From: Chloroflexi bacterium RBG_19FT_COMBO_55_16
GTDB taxonomy: Bacteria; Chloroflexota; Anaerolineae; Anaerolineales; UBA4823
Direction of reading: 5' to 3'
Length of the DNA stretch: 5,411 bases
NCBI GenBank assembly: GCA_001795335.1
Contig: MGOK01000097.1
Span: 826 to 6,236, forward strand
Shown here: one piece after another, positions 1-5,411 of the stretch
How the letters are laid out: every line of letters begins with the position of its first letter
Numbering within the stretch: position 1 is the first letter of the stretch
Translations under genes and position numbers: made by a program
Notes under the pieces: generated by a model
What the model was told of the DNA's origin: nothing
Seen by the model: the letters and a program-made list of their open reading frames with translations, nothing else
Databases searched by the model: none

Positions 1-1877
1 GCCAGATCGCCGAAAGACTGGCGCTGCGCCCGCCGGAGACCGACTTCGAGCGGGGCATTCGCCAGTTTGGCAACATGCTTACCCAGGTTATGCTTTTACT
101 GGTGCTGGCGGTATTTGCCATCAATGTCATCCTGCACCGACCCGCTCTCGAATCGCTGCTCTTCGCCGTCGCGTTAGCCGTCGGCGTAACTCCGGAACTC
201 CTTCCGGCCATTATCAGCATCACCCTCTCGAAAGGGGCGCAGAGCATGGCGAAGCGCGGAGTGATCGTGCGTCAGCTCGCTGCAATTGAGAACCTGGGTA
301 GCATGGACGTGCTCTGCACGGATAAAACCGGCACGCTGACAGCGGGAGTGGTGAGTCTGGATGGGGCCTTAGACGCGCAGGGCAGCCCCTCCGAGCAGGT
401 GTTGCTCAACGCTTACCTGAACGCTCGTTTCCAAACTGGGCTGACCAACCCACTCGACGAAGCTATTCTTTCTCACACACAGCCTGAGATTCAACGGTTC
501 GTAAAAACGGAAGAGATCCCCTATGATTTTGTGAGGAAACGCTTGAGCGTGGCTGTGCAGGATGTAAGCCAAGGTGAACGGTCAACCTTCTTGATTACAA
601 AAGGCGCTTTCGATAATGTCCTTTCGGTTTGCACCCAGGTGCAAGACCATGACGAACGACTTCCCCTGGATGGAATTCGCCAGCAAGAACTTCAGGAGCG
701 TTTCGCGCAGTGGAGCGACCAGGGCTTCCGCGTTTTGGGTATCGCCTTTAAAGAAGTTCCGCCTCGAACGGAGTACAGCGAAGCGGATGAGTCCAGCATG
801 ATCTTTTCCGGTTTCTTGCTATTCTTCGATCCACCCAAACCAGACGTGCAAAAAACGATCATTGATCTGAAGGCCTTAGGCGTAGATTTGAAGATTATTA
901 CCGGCGATAACCGCCGGGTGGCTCTGCACGTCGTCCGCACCACTGGTCTGGAAGTTGCGGGTATACTCACTGGGGGGGAGATGAACCAACTGCGCGACGA
1001 AGCCTTGTGGCAACTGGCCGAGCGGGTCAACATTTTCGCCGAAGTGGATCCCAATCAAAAAGAGCGCATCATATCAGCGCTGCACAAGACCGGGCATGTC
1101 GTGGGGTACATGGGCGATGGCATCAACGACGCACCGGCTTTGCACGCCGCGGATGTAGGGATCTCGGTGGACACCGCTGTCGATGTCGCCAAAGAAACCG
1201 CGGATTTTGTGCTCCTGGAGCAGAGCCTGGACGTGCTGCGCCAGGGGATCGAACAAGGGCGCCAGACGTTTATTAACACCCTCAAATACGTGTTCACAAC
1301 CACCAGCGCCAACTTCGGCAATATGTTTTCCATGGCAGGTCTTTCCCTGTTCCTGCCTTTCCTGCCGCTGCTCCCCAAACAGATCTTGCTAAACAACTTC
1401 CTTTCCGATTTTCCAGCCATGACGATCGCCAGTGACAATGTAGATCCGGAATGGGTTTCCCGGCCAAAGCGCTGGGATGTTAGCTTCATCCGCAACTTTA
1501 TGATTATCTTTGGCTTGATCAGCTCCGTGTTTGACTATCTCACCTTCGGGACTCTGCTTCTAATTGTGCGCGCCACCGAGGGACAGTTCCGTACAGGTTG
1601 GTTTATCGAGTCGCTGTTTACCGAGCTGTTTATTCTCCTGGTGGTACGCACCCGCCGGCCGCTATTTCGAAGCAAGCCAGGACGTTATCTTTGGATCAGC
1701 ACGTTGCTGGTCGGCGTCGGGACATTGATCTTCCCATACCTGCCGTTTGCAGGATCCATCTTTGGTTTTGTGCCTCTGTCACCGCTGACCCTATCCTTGC
1801 TGATCGCCATTACGCTGCTTTACGTCCTGGCAAATGAAGTAGCCAAGCGGATCTTTTTTCGTAGATTCCAGTTCTGA
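1..1877 (+). CDS. mgtA: Magnesium-translocating P-type ATPase (MgtA/MgtB-like), 5' end outside the window
   Basis: Inner-membrane P-type (P3B) ATPase, expected to use ATP to bring Mg2+ into the cytoplasm. The frame is open from base 3 and encodes 624 residues to the TGA at 1875-1877. The ATG at 75 is internal, because the codons before it read FERGIRQFG, a conserved MgtA stretch. Visible in order (fragment numbering): two membrane helices (about 26-73) with the TM4 motif GVTPELLPAI; the phosphorylation motif DKTGT with its aspartate codon at 321-323 (residue 107); the nucleotide-domain KGAFD motif; FFDPPKPD; TGDN at 900-911; the hinge motif GDGINDAP from about 1113; then six C-terminal helices (about 430-612) including SDFPAMTIASDNVD. 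Compared with E. coli MgtA (about 900 residues), some 265 N-terminal residues with TM1-2 and the actuator TGES loop are missing only because of the window edge. No frameshift is seen. Transport direction and ion are inferred from family similarity. A related P-type ATPase of other specificity is less likely. Confidence 0.93.
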   Translation, partial: QIAERLALRPPETDFERGIRQFGNMLTQVMLLLVLAVFAINVILHRPALESLLFAVALAVGVTPELLPAIISITLSKGAQSMAKRGVIVRQLAAIENLGSMDVLCTDKTGTLTAGVVSLDGALDAQGSPSEQVLLNAYLNARFQTGLTNPLDEAILSHTQPEIQRFVKTEEIPYDFVRKRLSVAVQDVSQGERSTFLITKGAFDNVLSVCTQVQDHDERLPLDGIRQQELQERFAQWSDQGFRVLGIAFKEVPPRTEYSEADESSMIFSGFLLFFDPPKPDVQKTIIDLKALGVDLKIITGDNRRVALHVVRTTGLEVAGILTGGEMNQLRDEALWQLAERVNIFAEVDPNQKERIISALHKTGHVVGYMGDGINDAPALHAADVGISVDTAVDVAKETADFVLLEQSLDVLRQGIEQGRQTFINTLKYVFTTTSANFGNMFSMAGLSLFLPFLPLLPKQILLNNFLSDFPAMTIASDNVDPEWVSRPKRWDVSFIRNFMIIFGLISSVFDYLTFGTLLLIVRATEGQFRTGWFIESLFTELFILLVVRTRRPLFRSKPGRYLWISTLLVGVGTLIFPYLPFAGSIFGFVPLSPLTLSLLIAITLLYVLANEVAKRIFFRRFQF

Positions 1878-1901
1878 TCCGGTTGCTCGGGGTAACCCGG
1901 A
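1878..1901 (+). other. Weak hairpin directly after the Mg2+ ATPase stop codon
   Basis: Immediately after the TGA, TCCGGTT (1878-1884) can pair with AACCCGGA (1894-1901) with one bulged C. Alternatively, CGGG (1888-1891) and CCCG (1896-1899) form a compact stem closing a GTAA loop of GNRA type. No T-run follows, so this is not a convincing intrinsic terminator. It could protect the 3' end of the message or be chance. No better terminator is visible before the next promoter. Confidence 0.25.
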
Positions 1902-2010
1902 CAATCCTCGTTATGTTAACAGGTCTGGTTGGTATGCTCGGGATGTATCTGTGATGGGTGTTTGCAGATCTAAGCGGGTAGGTTTTTAGGGGTCTCCAGG
2001 ATAAGCCTGT

Positions 2011-2020
2011 TCTCTAGAGA
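2011..2020. promoter_or_regulatory. Perfect 10-bp palindrome abutting the -35 box
   Basis: TCTCTAGAGA is a perfect palindrome whose last base touches the TTGACA -35 hexamer. Its position suits an activator or a second repressor site. Its sequence differs from the inverted repeat at 2062-2080, so a different protein would be expected to bind. A palindrome this short can occur by chance, and only its location makes it notable. Confidence 0.3.
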
Positions 2021-2049
2021 TTGACAAAAGACATGGCGTGAGTTATATT
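2021..2049 (+). promoter_or_regulatory. Sigma-70-type promoter for the tetR-permease operon
   Basis: A consensus -35 TTGACA (2021-2026) is followed after exactly 17 bp by TATATT (2044-2049), one base from the TATAAT -10 consensus. Transcription should start near 2056-2058, giving a leader of about 40 nt before the repressor ATG. So strong a promoter in front of a TetR gene is what one expects when the repressor keeps it shut. It likely drives all three downstream genes, as no other clear promoter or terminator lies between them. Confidence 0.8.
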
Positions 2050-2061
2050 TCCCCTTAATAA

Positions 2062-2080
2062 TAAACCGGCAGTCGGTTTA
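2062..2080. promoter_or_regulatory. Probable TetR-family operator: perfect inverted repeat, 7-bp arms
   Basis: TAAACCG (2062-2068) and CGGTTTA (2074-2080) are perfect reverse complements around a 5-bp centre, giving a 19-bp dyad. Size and symmetry fit a site for a TetR-family dimer. It sits about 5 to 24 nt downstream of the predicted transcription start, between the -10 box and the ribosome-binding site, where a bound repressor would block initiation or early elongation. The likely ligand is the regulator encoded from 2096 (autoregulation); this is inferred from proximity and family behaviour. Confidence 0.7.
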
Positions 2081-2095
2081 AAAGAGGGTAGCAGC

Positions 2096-2845
2096 ATGCC
2101 CCGAATTCTCAAAGAAGAACAATACACCGTGAGGCGCAACGAGATCCTGGATGCAACCCAACGCCTGGTGTACACTAAGGGTTTTGGCCAGATGACGATC
2201 CAGGACATCCTGGACGACCTTCAAATTTCCAAGGGCGCCTTCTATCACTACTTTGACTCGAAACAGGCGCTGCTGGAAGCTCTCAGCGAACGCTTGCAGG
2301 ACGAGGCGGATCGAATCCTGATCCCGATCGCCCAGGATGCTCATCTGTCCGCGCTCGAAAAACTCGAGCGCTACTTTGACACAGCCGCTCGTTGGAAAAC
2401 CGCACAAAAATCCTATCTGCTGGCACTGCTGCGCGTCTGGTACACCGACGACAATGCTATAGTGCGCCAGAAAGTGTATACAACGGCGGTCAAGCGTGTC
2501 ACCCCTCTCCTCTCGGTGATCATCCGCCAGGGAGTCCAGGAAGGCGTCTTTACGACCCCCTTTCCTGACCAGGTGAGCGAAGTGGTCTTGTCTCTTGTAC
2601 AGAGCCTGGGGGACACTTATGCCAGGATGCTGCTCTCGCCGGAAGCGGAAGGCGGCGATCTGCAAAGCATCGAACGCACTTCCGCGGCCTATAGCGATGC
2701 GCTGGAGCGTATTCTGGGAGCTCCCCCCGGTTCCTTGCATCTTGTCGATACAGCAACACTGGAGGAGTGGTTCCCTCCCCAAGAAAAAACACTGGCTGTC
2801 TCAAGCGAAGGACTGACTGGAGGAATTGGAGTTTCGGAATCCTGA
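2096..2845 (+). CDS. TetR/AcrR-family transcriptional repressor
   Basis: A 249-residue one-component regulator. Residues about 13-60 form the TetR DNA-binding domain: a first helix (NEILDATQRLVYTKGF), then a helix-turn-helix with T34-L42 as the scaffold helix and SKGAFYHYF (45-53) as the recognition helix, followed by the usual DSKQALLEAL. The rest is helical and should hold the ligand pocket and dimer interface; it is divergent, so the inducer cannot be guessed. The ATG at 2096 is supported by an AGAGGG ribosome-binding site (2083-2088) 7 nt upstream. Family members are usually about 190-220 residues, so the last 35-40 residues (from about APPGSLH) are a low-complexity extension. The gene is preceded by a strong promoter with a palindromic operator and followed by the first permease, so it most likely represses its own operon until an exported compound or related signal binds. 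It contains no cysteine. Confidence 0.93.
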   Translation: MPRILKEEQYTVRRNEILDATQRLVYTKGFGQMTIQDILDDLQISKGAFYHYFDSKQALLEALSERLQDEADRILIPIAQDAHLSALEKLERYFDTAARWKTAQKSYLLALLRVWYTDDNAIVRQKVYTTAVKRVTPLLSVIIRQGVQEGVFTTPFPDQVSEVVLSLVQSLGDTYARMLLSPEAEGGDLQSIERTSAAYSDALERILGAPPGSLHLVDTATLEEWFPPQEKTLAVSSEGLTGGIGVSES

Positions 2846-2864
2846 GAAAATCGTGGAGATCACT

Positions 2865-2900
2865 ATGCAAATGCAATGCAGAAAGGAATGCCGAAGATGA
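2865..2900 (+). CDS. Candidate 11-codon leader ORF overlapping the first permease start
   Basis: ATG at 2865 opens an 11-residue frame (MQMQCRKECRR) ending with TGA at 2898-2900. Its ribosome-binding site GTGGAG (2853-2858) is 6 nt upstream, better placed than for any permease start. The TGA overlaps the permease ATG at 2897 as ATGA, the classic arrangement for translational coupling, and the frame covers the permease's own ribosome-binding site. The peptide is basic with two cysteines spaced CxxxC. I know no family for it. It could be a coupling or sensing leader peptide, a relic of an older start, or chance. Confidence 0.35.
   Translation: MQMQCRKECRR
2882..2887 (+). promoter_or_regulatory. 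Ribosome-binding site that decides the first permease start
   Basis: AAAGGA ends 9 nt before the ATG at 2897. Two earlier in-frame ATGs, at 2876 and 2888, are poorly served: the former is 17 nt from the nearest GGAG (2855-2858) and the latter directly abuts AAAGGA. Starting at 2897 also gives the short N-terminus MRLYLRLAWRNIWRHRRR typical of these permeases. Confidence 0.6.
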
Positions 2901-4126
2901 GATTATATCTACGTCTGGCCTGGCGCAATATCTGGCGACATCGCCGCCGGACCCTGATCATTGCCATAGCCATGTCTTTGGCTCTTGGGCTGATGATGTT
3001 TTATGATGGGCTGGTGGCTGGTTTTGACCAGGCCATTTATGGCAATGCGATCAAGATACTGGGTGGAAATATCCAGGTGCACGCCGAGGGATATCGGGCG
3101 AAGGCCGCCTCAACACCGCTCTTACCCCTGGTAAATGACCAGGAAGTGGTGCAGGCTGCCTTATCAAACCCACAGGTGGTGGCAGCCACGCGGCGGATCA
3201 ATACAGGGGGGTTGGCGAGCAGCCCCGAAGGCGCCTTCGCGGTAGGCATCACAGGCATCGAGCCGGAGAAAGAGAAAGATGTCTATGTAATGCAGCAAAA
3301 TGTTATCGCTGGGCGAAATTTGACCGCCGATGACGCTGATATGATTTTCATCGGTAAGGGATTGGCTGACGCCATGGGTGTGCAGGTTGGCGAACGGTTC
3401 ACGCTGACCGGGCGCGCTACCCATGAGCAGATGCGCCGCCGCACGATGACGGTGGTTGGCATCTATGACGTGGGGCTACCCGATATCGAAAAACGCACGG
3501 TTTATATGTCCTTGGGCGAAGCGCAGGAGCTTTATGATCTGAGTGGCCAGTCCACCGAGGTGGCGATCGTCCTGAAACAAGTGGGACAGGAGCCCGACGT
3601 GATCGCAGCGCTCAAGCCCAAACTGCCCGGCTACGAGATTGAATCCTTCGAGGCCAATTATCCCGAACTTCAATCCGCCCTGGCGACAAAAGGCGGCGTG
3701 ATGAACATTTTCAGCGTCGTGATCCTGATGATCGCCGGGATCGGTATCCTGAACCTGTTGTTGATGGCCGTTTACGAACGGACGCGCGAGATCGGTGTCT
3801 TGGGGGCGTTGGGACTCAAACCGCGCCAGATCTCCCTGCTGTTCATCCTGGAAGGGACGCTGATCGGGCTGGTAGGCGTAGCATTTGGGATCGGGTTTGG
3901 TTTGCTAATCAACGGTATCCTCATGCGGGTTGGCCTGGATTTCACGGCATTCTCGAATGTCACAAGTTATATGGCGCTGATCAGCGGGCGTATTTACCCA
4001 TCCTGGGGGGTTGATAAGCTGCTGGGGCGGGGATTGACGGTAGCGATCATCGCGGCGCTGGCGGCGGTCATTCCAGCGCGCGAAGCCGCACAGCGCGAAC
4101 CCGCTGAAGCCCTGCATTACGTGTGA
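2897..4126 (+). CDS. ABC transporter permease 1, FtsX/MacB/LolCE-like
   Basis: A 409-residue membrane subunit of a type VII (MacB/LolCDE/FtsX) ABC transporter, which moves substrates on the outer face of the membrane by mechanotransmission. From the ATG at 2897: a basic cytoplasmic N-terminus (LAWRNIWRHRRR), TM1 at about 19-40, a large extracytoplasmic MacB_PCD-type domain at about 45-262 that includes GGNIQVHAEGY, then TM2 (about 268-292), TM3 (about 313-342) and TM4 (about 377-394). The loop after TM2 carries ERTREIGVLGALGLKPRQI, the family's ATPase-coupling segment, and the C-terminus ends AREAAQREPAEALHYV, also characteristic. It lies 51 bp after the TetR stop, and its stop is 8 bp before the next start, so it is co-transcribed with both. 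It is a paralogue of permease 2 and probably its heterodimer partner. It has no cysteine. Substrate unknown: drug, peptide, lipid or lipoprotein are all possible. An upstream start at 2876 would add seven residues. Confidence 0.9.
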   Translation: MRLYLRLAWRNIWRHRRRTLIIAIAMSLALGLMMFYDGLVAGFDQAIYGNAIKILGGNIQVHAEGYRAKAASTPLLPLVNDQEVVQAALSNPQVVAATRRINTGGLASSPEGAFAVGITGIEPEKEKDVYVMQQNVIAGRNLTADDADMIFIGKGLADAMGVQVGERFTLTGRATHEQMRRRTMTVVGIYDVGLPDIEKRTVYMSLGEAQELYDLSGQSTEVAIVLKQVGQEPDVIAALKPKLPGYEIESFEANYPELQSALATKGGVMNIFSVVILMIAGIGILNLLLMAVYERTREIGVLGALGLKPRQISLLFILEGTLIGLVGVAFGIGFGLLINGILMRVGLDFTAFSNVTSYMALISGRIYPSWGVDKLLGRGLTVAIIAALAAVIPAREAAQREPAEALHYV

Positions 4127-4130
4127 GGTG
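4125..4130 (+). promoter_or_regulatory. Ribosome-binding site that decides the second permease start
   Basis: GAGGTG overlaps the end of the first permease's stop codon; its GAGG core ends 6 nt before the ATG at 4135. This favours the ATG over the GTG at 4123, which overlaps the preceding stop and lacks a well-placed upstream site. Ribosomes finishing permease 1 would stop on this site, favouring coupled, equimolar synthesis. Confidence 0.65.
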
Positions 4131-4134
4131 CGTT

Positions 4135-5352
4135 ATGATCCAATTAATCAAAATGGCTTTCCGCGACCTGGGACGCAACCGCCGCCGCTCTTTCTTTTCT
4201 GCGCTGGCGGTGGGCCTGGCGCTGGCCCTGCTCTTGTTGTTCGCTTCGTTTATCCAGGGAGAAATGGGCATGGCGATCGACACAGCCATTCGGCTGCAAA
4301 GCGGTCATCTGCAGGTGCGGGCGAAATCTTACGACGAGAGCAAAACCAGCCTCAAGTGGGAGGACCTGGTCGAGAATCCCGATCAGGTCGCCACCCAGAT
4401 TGCCGCGCTGGCCCCGGTTAAGGTCGCTACGCCGCGGCTGTTCGCCACCGGGTTCGTCACCGTCAGAAACGAATCGGCTGGGGCGAGAATCTACGGGATC
4501 GATCCGCTCTCTGAAGCGAATGCCCCTTACCGGGAAGGCCTGGTCAGTGGAGATTTTCTTACCCCCGATGACCGTGAAGGCATGCTCATTGGCAAGCCAC
4601 TAGCGGAAAAGCTGGGGCTGAAAGTGGGCGACTCGATCAGTCTTTCGGTCAACACCTCCAACGGCGACGTGGATGAGCAACCTTTTACCATCCGGGGCAT
4701 CTACTCCACAAAGACGAACGGCTTCGATAGCGCCATCGTCTTCCTGCCGCTGGCCAAGGCGCAGGCCTTCACCCAGGCCGGGAACCACGCCAGCACGGTC
4801 TTTGTGTTGCTGAAGGATAGCTCGCAGACCGACGCCGTCGTAGCAGCGTTACAAAACCCGAACTACCAGGTGTTGACCTGGGCCAAGATGAATGAATTGA
4901 TCGTCCAGTATGAAGACCTTGCGAACAGCTACATGGTTTTCTTCTACCTGATTGTGTTGGGCATTTCCGCGACTGTGATCATCAATACCCTGATCATGTC
5001 GGTCTTCGAGCGCACACGTGAGATCGGCATCCTTGCAGCGATCGGGATGAAAGGTCGCCGCATCATGGCGCTGTTCCTGGCCGAATCCACGCTGCTGGCC
5101 ATAGGCGGGATCATCCTGGGATTGATCCTCGGCGGACTGGTGGTTGCCTACTTCACTAAATACGGTTTTTTCATTGGCAATTTTGGCGTCACCGGGATTC
5201 TTCTCAACGATACCATTTACACTGAGCTGACCTTGACCGATACGGTCAATCTGACCATTGCGACCTTCGTCGTCACGCTGCTGGCAGGTCTGTATCCGTC
5301 GATTGTAGCTGCCCGGATGGAGCCTGTAGAAGCTCTGCGCGCCGAGAAATAG
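4135..5352 (+). CDS. ABC transporter permease 2, FtsX/MacB/LolCE-like
   Basis: A 405-residue permease of the same family and layout as its upstream neighbour. From the ATG at 4135: basic start (MAFRDLGRNRRRS), TM1 at about 19-41, an extracytoplasmic domain at about 45-262 with SGHLQVRAKSY matching the corresponding segment of permease 1, TM2 (about 265-290), coupling segment FERTREIGILAAIGMKGRRI, TM3 (about 311-340), a loop of about 30 residues, TM4 (about 370-390), and the ending ARMEPVEALRAEK. The conserved ERTREIG and VEALR-type tail place it in the LolE/MacB permease superfamily (COG4591-like). The 8-bp gap from permease 1 indicates coupled expression and a heterodimer. No ATPase domain is fused, so a separate LolD/MacB-like nucleotide-binding subunit is required and is absent from the window. 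No cysteine occurs with this start; the alternative GTG at 4123 would add MRCV and thus the only one. The TAG stop at 5350-5352 is followed at once by a tandem repeat. Confidence 0.91.
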   Translation: MIQLIKMAFRDLGRNRRRSFFSALAVGLALALLLLFASFIQGEMGMAIDTAIRLQSGHLQVRAKSYDESKTSLKWEDLVENPDQVATQIAALAPVKVATPRLFATGFVTVRNESAGARIYGIDPLSEANAPYREGLVSGDFLTPDDREGMLIGKPLAEKLGLKVGDSISLSVNTSNGDVDEQPFTIRGIYSTKTNGFDSAIVFLPLAKAQAFTQAGNHASTVFVLLKDSSQTDAVVAALQNPNYQVLTWAKMNELIVQYEDLANSYMVFFYLIVLGISATVIINTLIMSVFERTREIGILAAIGMKGRRIMALFLAESTLLAIGGIILGLILGGLVVAYFTKYGFFIGNFGVTGILLNDTIYTELTLTDTVNLTIATFVVTLLAGLYPSIVAARMEPVEALRAEK

Positions 5353-5411
5353 CGGATCAAGTACATCCGGCGGATGAAGTACATCCGGCGGATGAAGTAC
5401 ATCCGGCGGAT
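5353..5411. repeat. 18-bp tandem repeat array, at least 3 full copies, cut by the window end
   Basis: Copies lie at 5353-5370, 5371-5388 and 5389-5406, plus five bases of a fourth at 5407-5411. Copies 2 and 3 are identical (CGGATGAAGTACATCCGG); copy 1 differs by one base, C for G at 5358. Within a unit, CGGATG and CATCCG are inverted repeats around AAGTA. Across each junction CATCCGGCGGATG (5364-5376, 5382-5394) is also a dyad, so the array alternates two overlapping palindromes sharing the same arms. There are no unique spacers, so it is not a CRISPR array. Function unknown; copy number and far edge are not visible. Confidence 0.9.

Noticed and set aside
75..77. ATG at 75 as the start of the ATPase gene
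   Set aside because: The frame is open to the window edge, and the preceding codons encode the conserved FERGIRQFG stretch, so this methionine is internal.
692..1495. Minus-strand open frames of 120 and 146 residues within the Mg2+ ATPase
   Set aside because: They lie opposite the most conserved P-type ATPase motifs, and their Ser/Arg-rich translations look like shadows of the + strand gene.
1878..1920. Intrinsic terminator after the Mg2+ ATPase
   Set aside because: The hairpin is short or bulged and no T-run follows it; it is kept only as a weak structural feature.
2078..2782. A 234-residue open frame on the minus strand across the TetR gene
   Set aside because: It is antisense to a clear TetR coding sequence, matches no family I recognise, and has the mixed composition typical of a shadow frame.
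2876..2878. ATG at 2876 as the start of permease 1
   Set aside because: Its only candidate ribosome-binding site is 17 nt away, and it adds a non-conserved MQKGMPK; the ATG at 2897 is better served.
4123..4125. GTG at 4123 as the start of permease 2
   Set aside because: It overlaps the preceding stop, has no well-placed upstream site, and adds MRCV; the ATG at 4135 follows GAGGTG at a good distance.
5217..5402. Minus-strand frame starting with a MYFIRR repeat
   Set aside because: It consists of the tandem repeat running into the antisense of permease 2, so it is open because of repeat periodicity rather than coding.
5353..5411. CRISPR array
   Set aside because: The 18-bp units are directly abutting with no unique spacers.

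Overview
The window is bacterial chromosome, dense and moderately GC-rich, with every supported gene on the + strand. The style of the genes (an MgtA-type pump, and a TetR regulator followed by two LolC/E-like permeases with no visible lipoprotein-sorting context) would fit an environmental bacterium such as a Chloroflexota (Anaerolineae-like) lineage. That placement is an impression, not a demonstrated assignment. I see no rRNA, tRNA, CRISPR array, transposase or phage gene.

Layout. (1) Positions 1-1877 hold the C-terminal roughly 70% of a P-type ATPase of the magnesium-importing MgtA/MgtB class; its start lies before the window. (2) Positions 1878-2095 are intergenic. They hold a weak hairpin after the ATPase, a perfect 10-bp palindrome, a near-consensus sigma-70 promoter (TTGACA, 17 bp, TATATT), and a perfect 7-bp-arm inverted repeat just downstream of the predicted transcription start. 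(3) Positions 2096-2845 encode a TetR/AcrR-family repressor. (4) Positions 2897-4126 and 4135-5352 encode two paralogous FtsX/MacB/LolCE-type ABC permeases of nearly equal length. An 11-codon reading frame with a good ribosome-binding site precedes the first and overlaps its start codon. (5) From 5353 to the window end there is an 18-bp tandem repeat with internal dyad symmetry, starting at the base after the second permease's stop codon and cut by the window edge.

How the parts fit. The regulator and the two permeases look like one self-regulated operon: one strong promoter, an operator placed to block it, short gaps and no terminator between genes. The permeases probably form a heterodimer. 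They need a LolD/MacB-like ABC ATPase, which is not in the window and may lie downstream of the repeat. The most likely role is TetR-controlled export of a hydrophobic or toxic compound, a peptide or a lipid-linked molecule; the substrate cannot be read from the sequence. The magnesium pump appears to be a separate transcription unit. I found no convincing evidence of a wholly new system. The least ordinary items are the mini-ORF coupled to permease 1, the operator layout and the repeat array.
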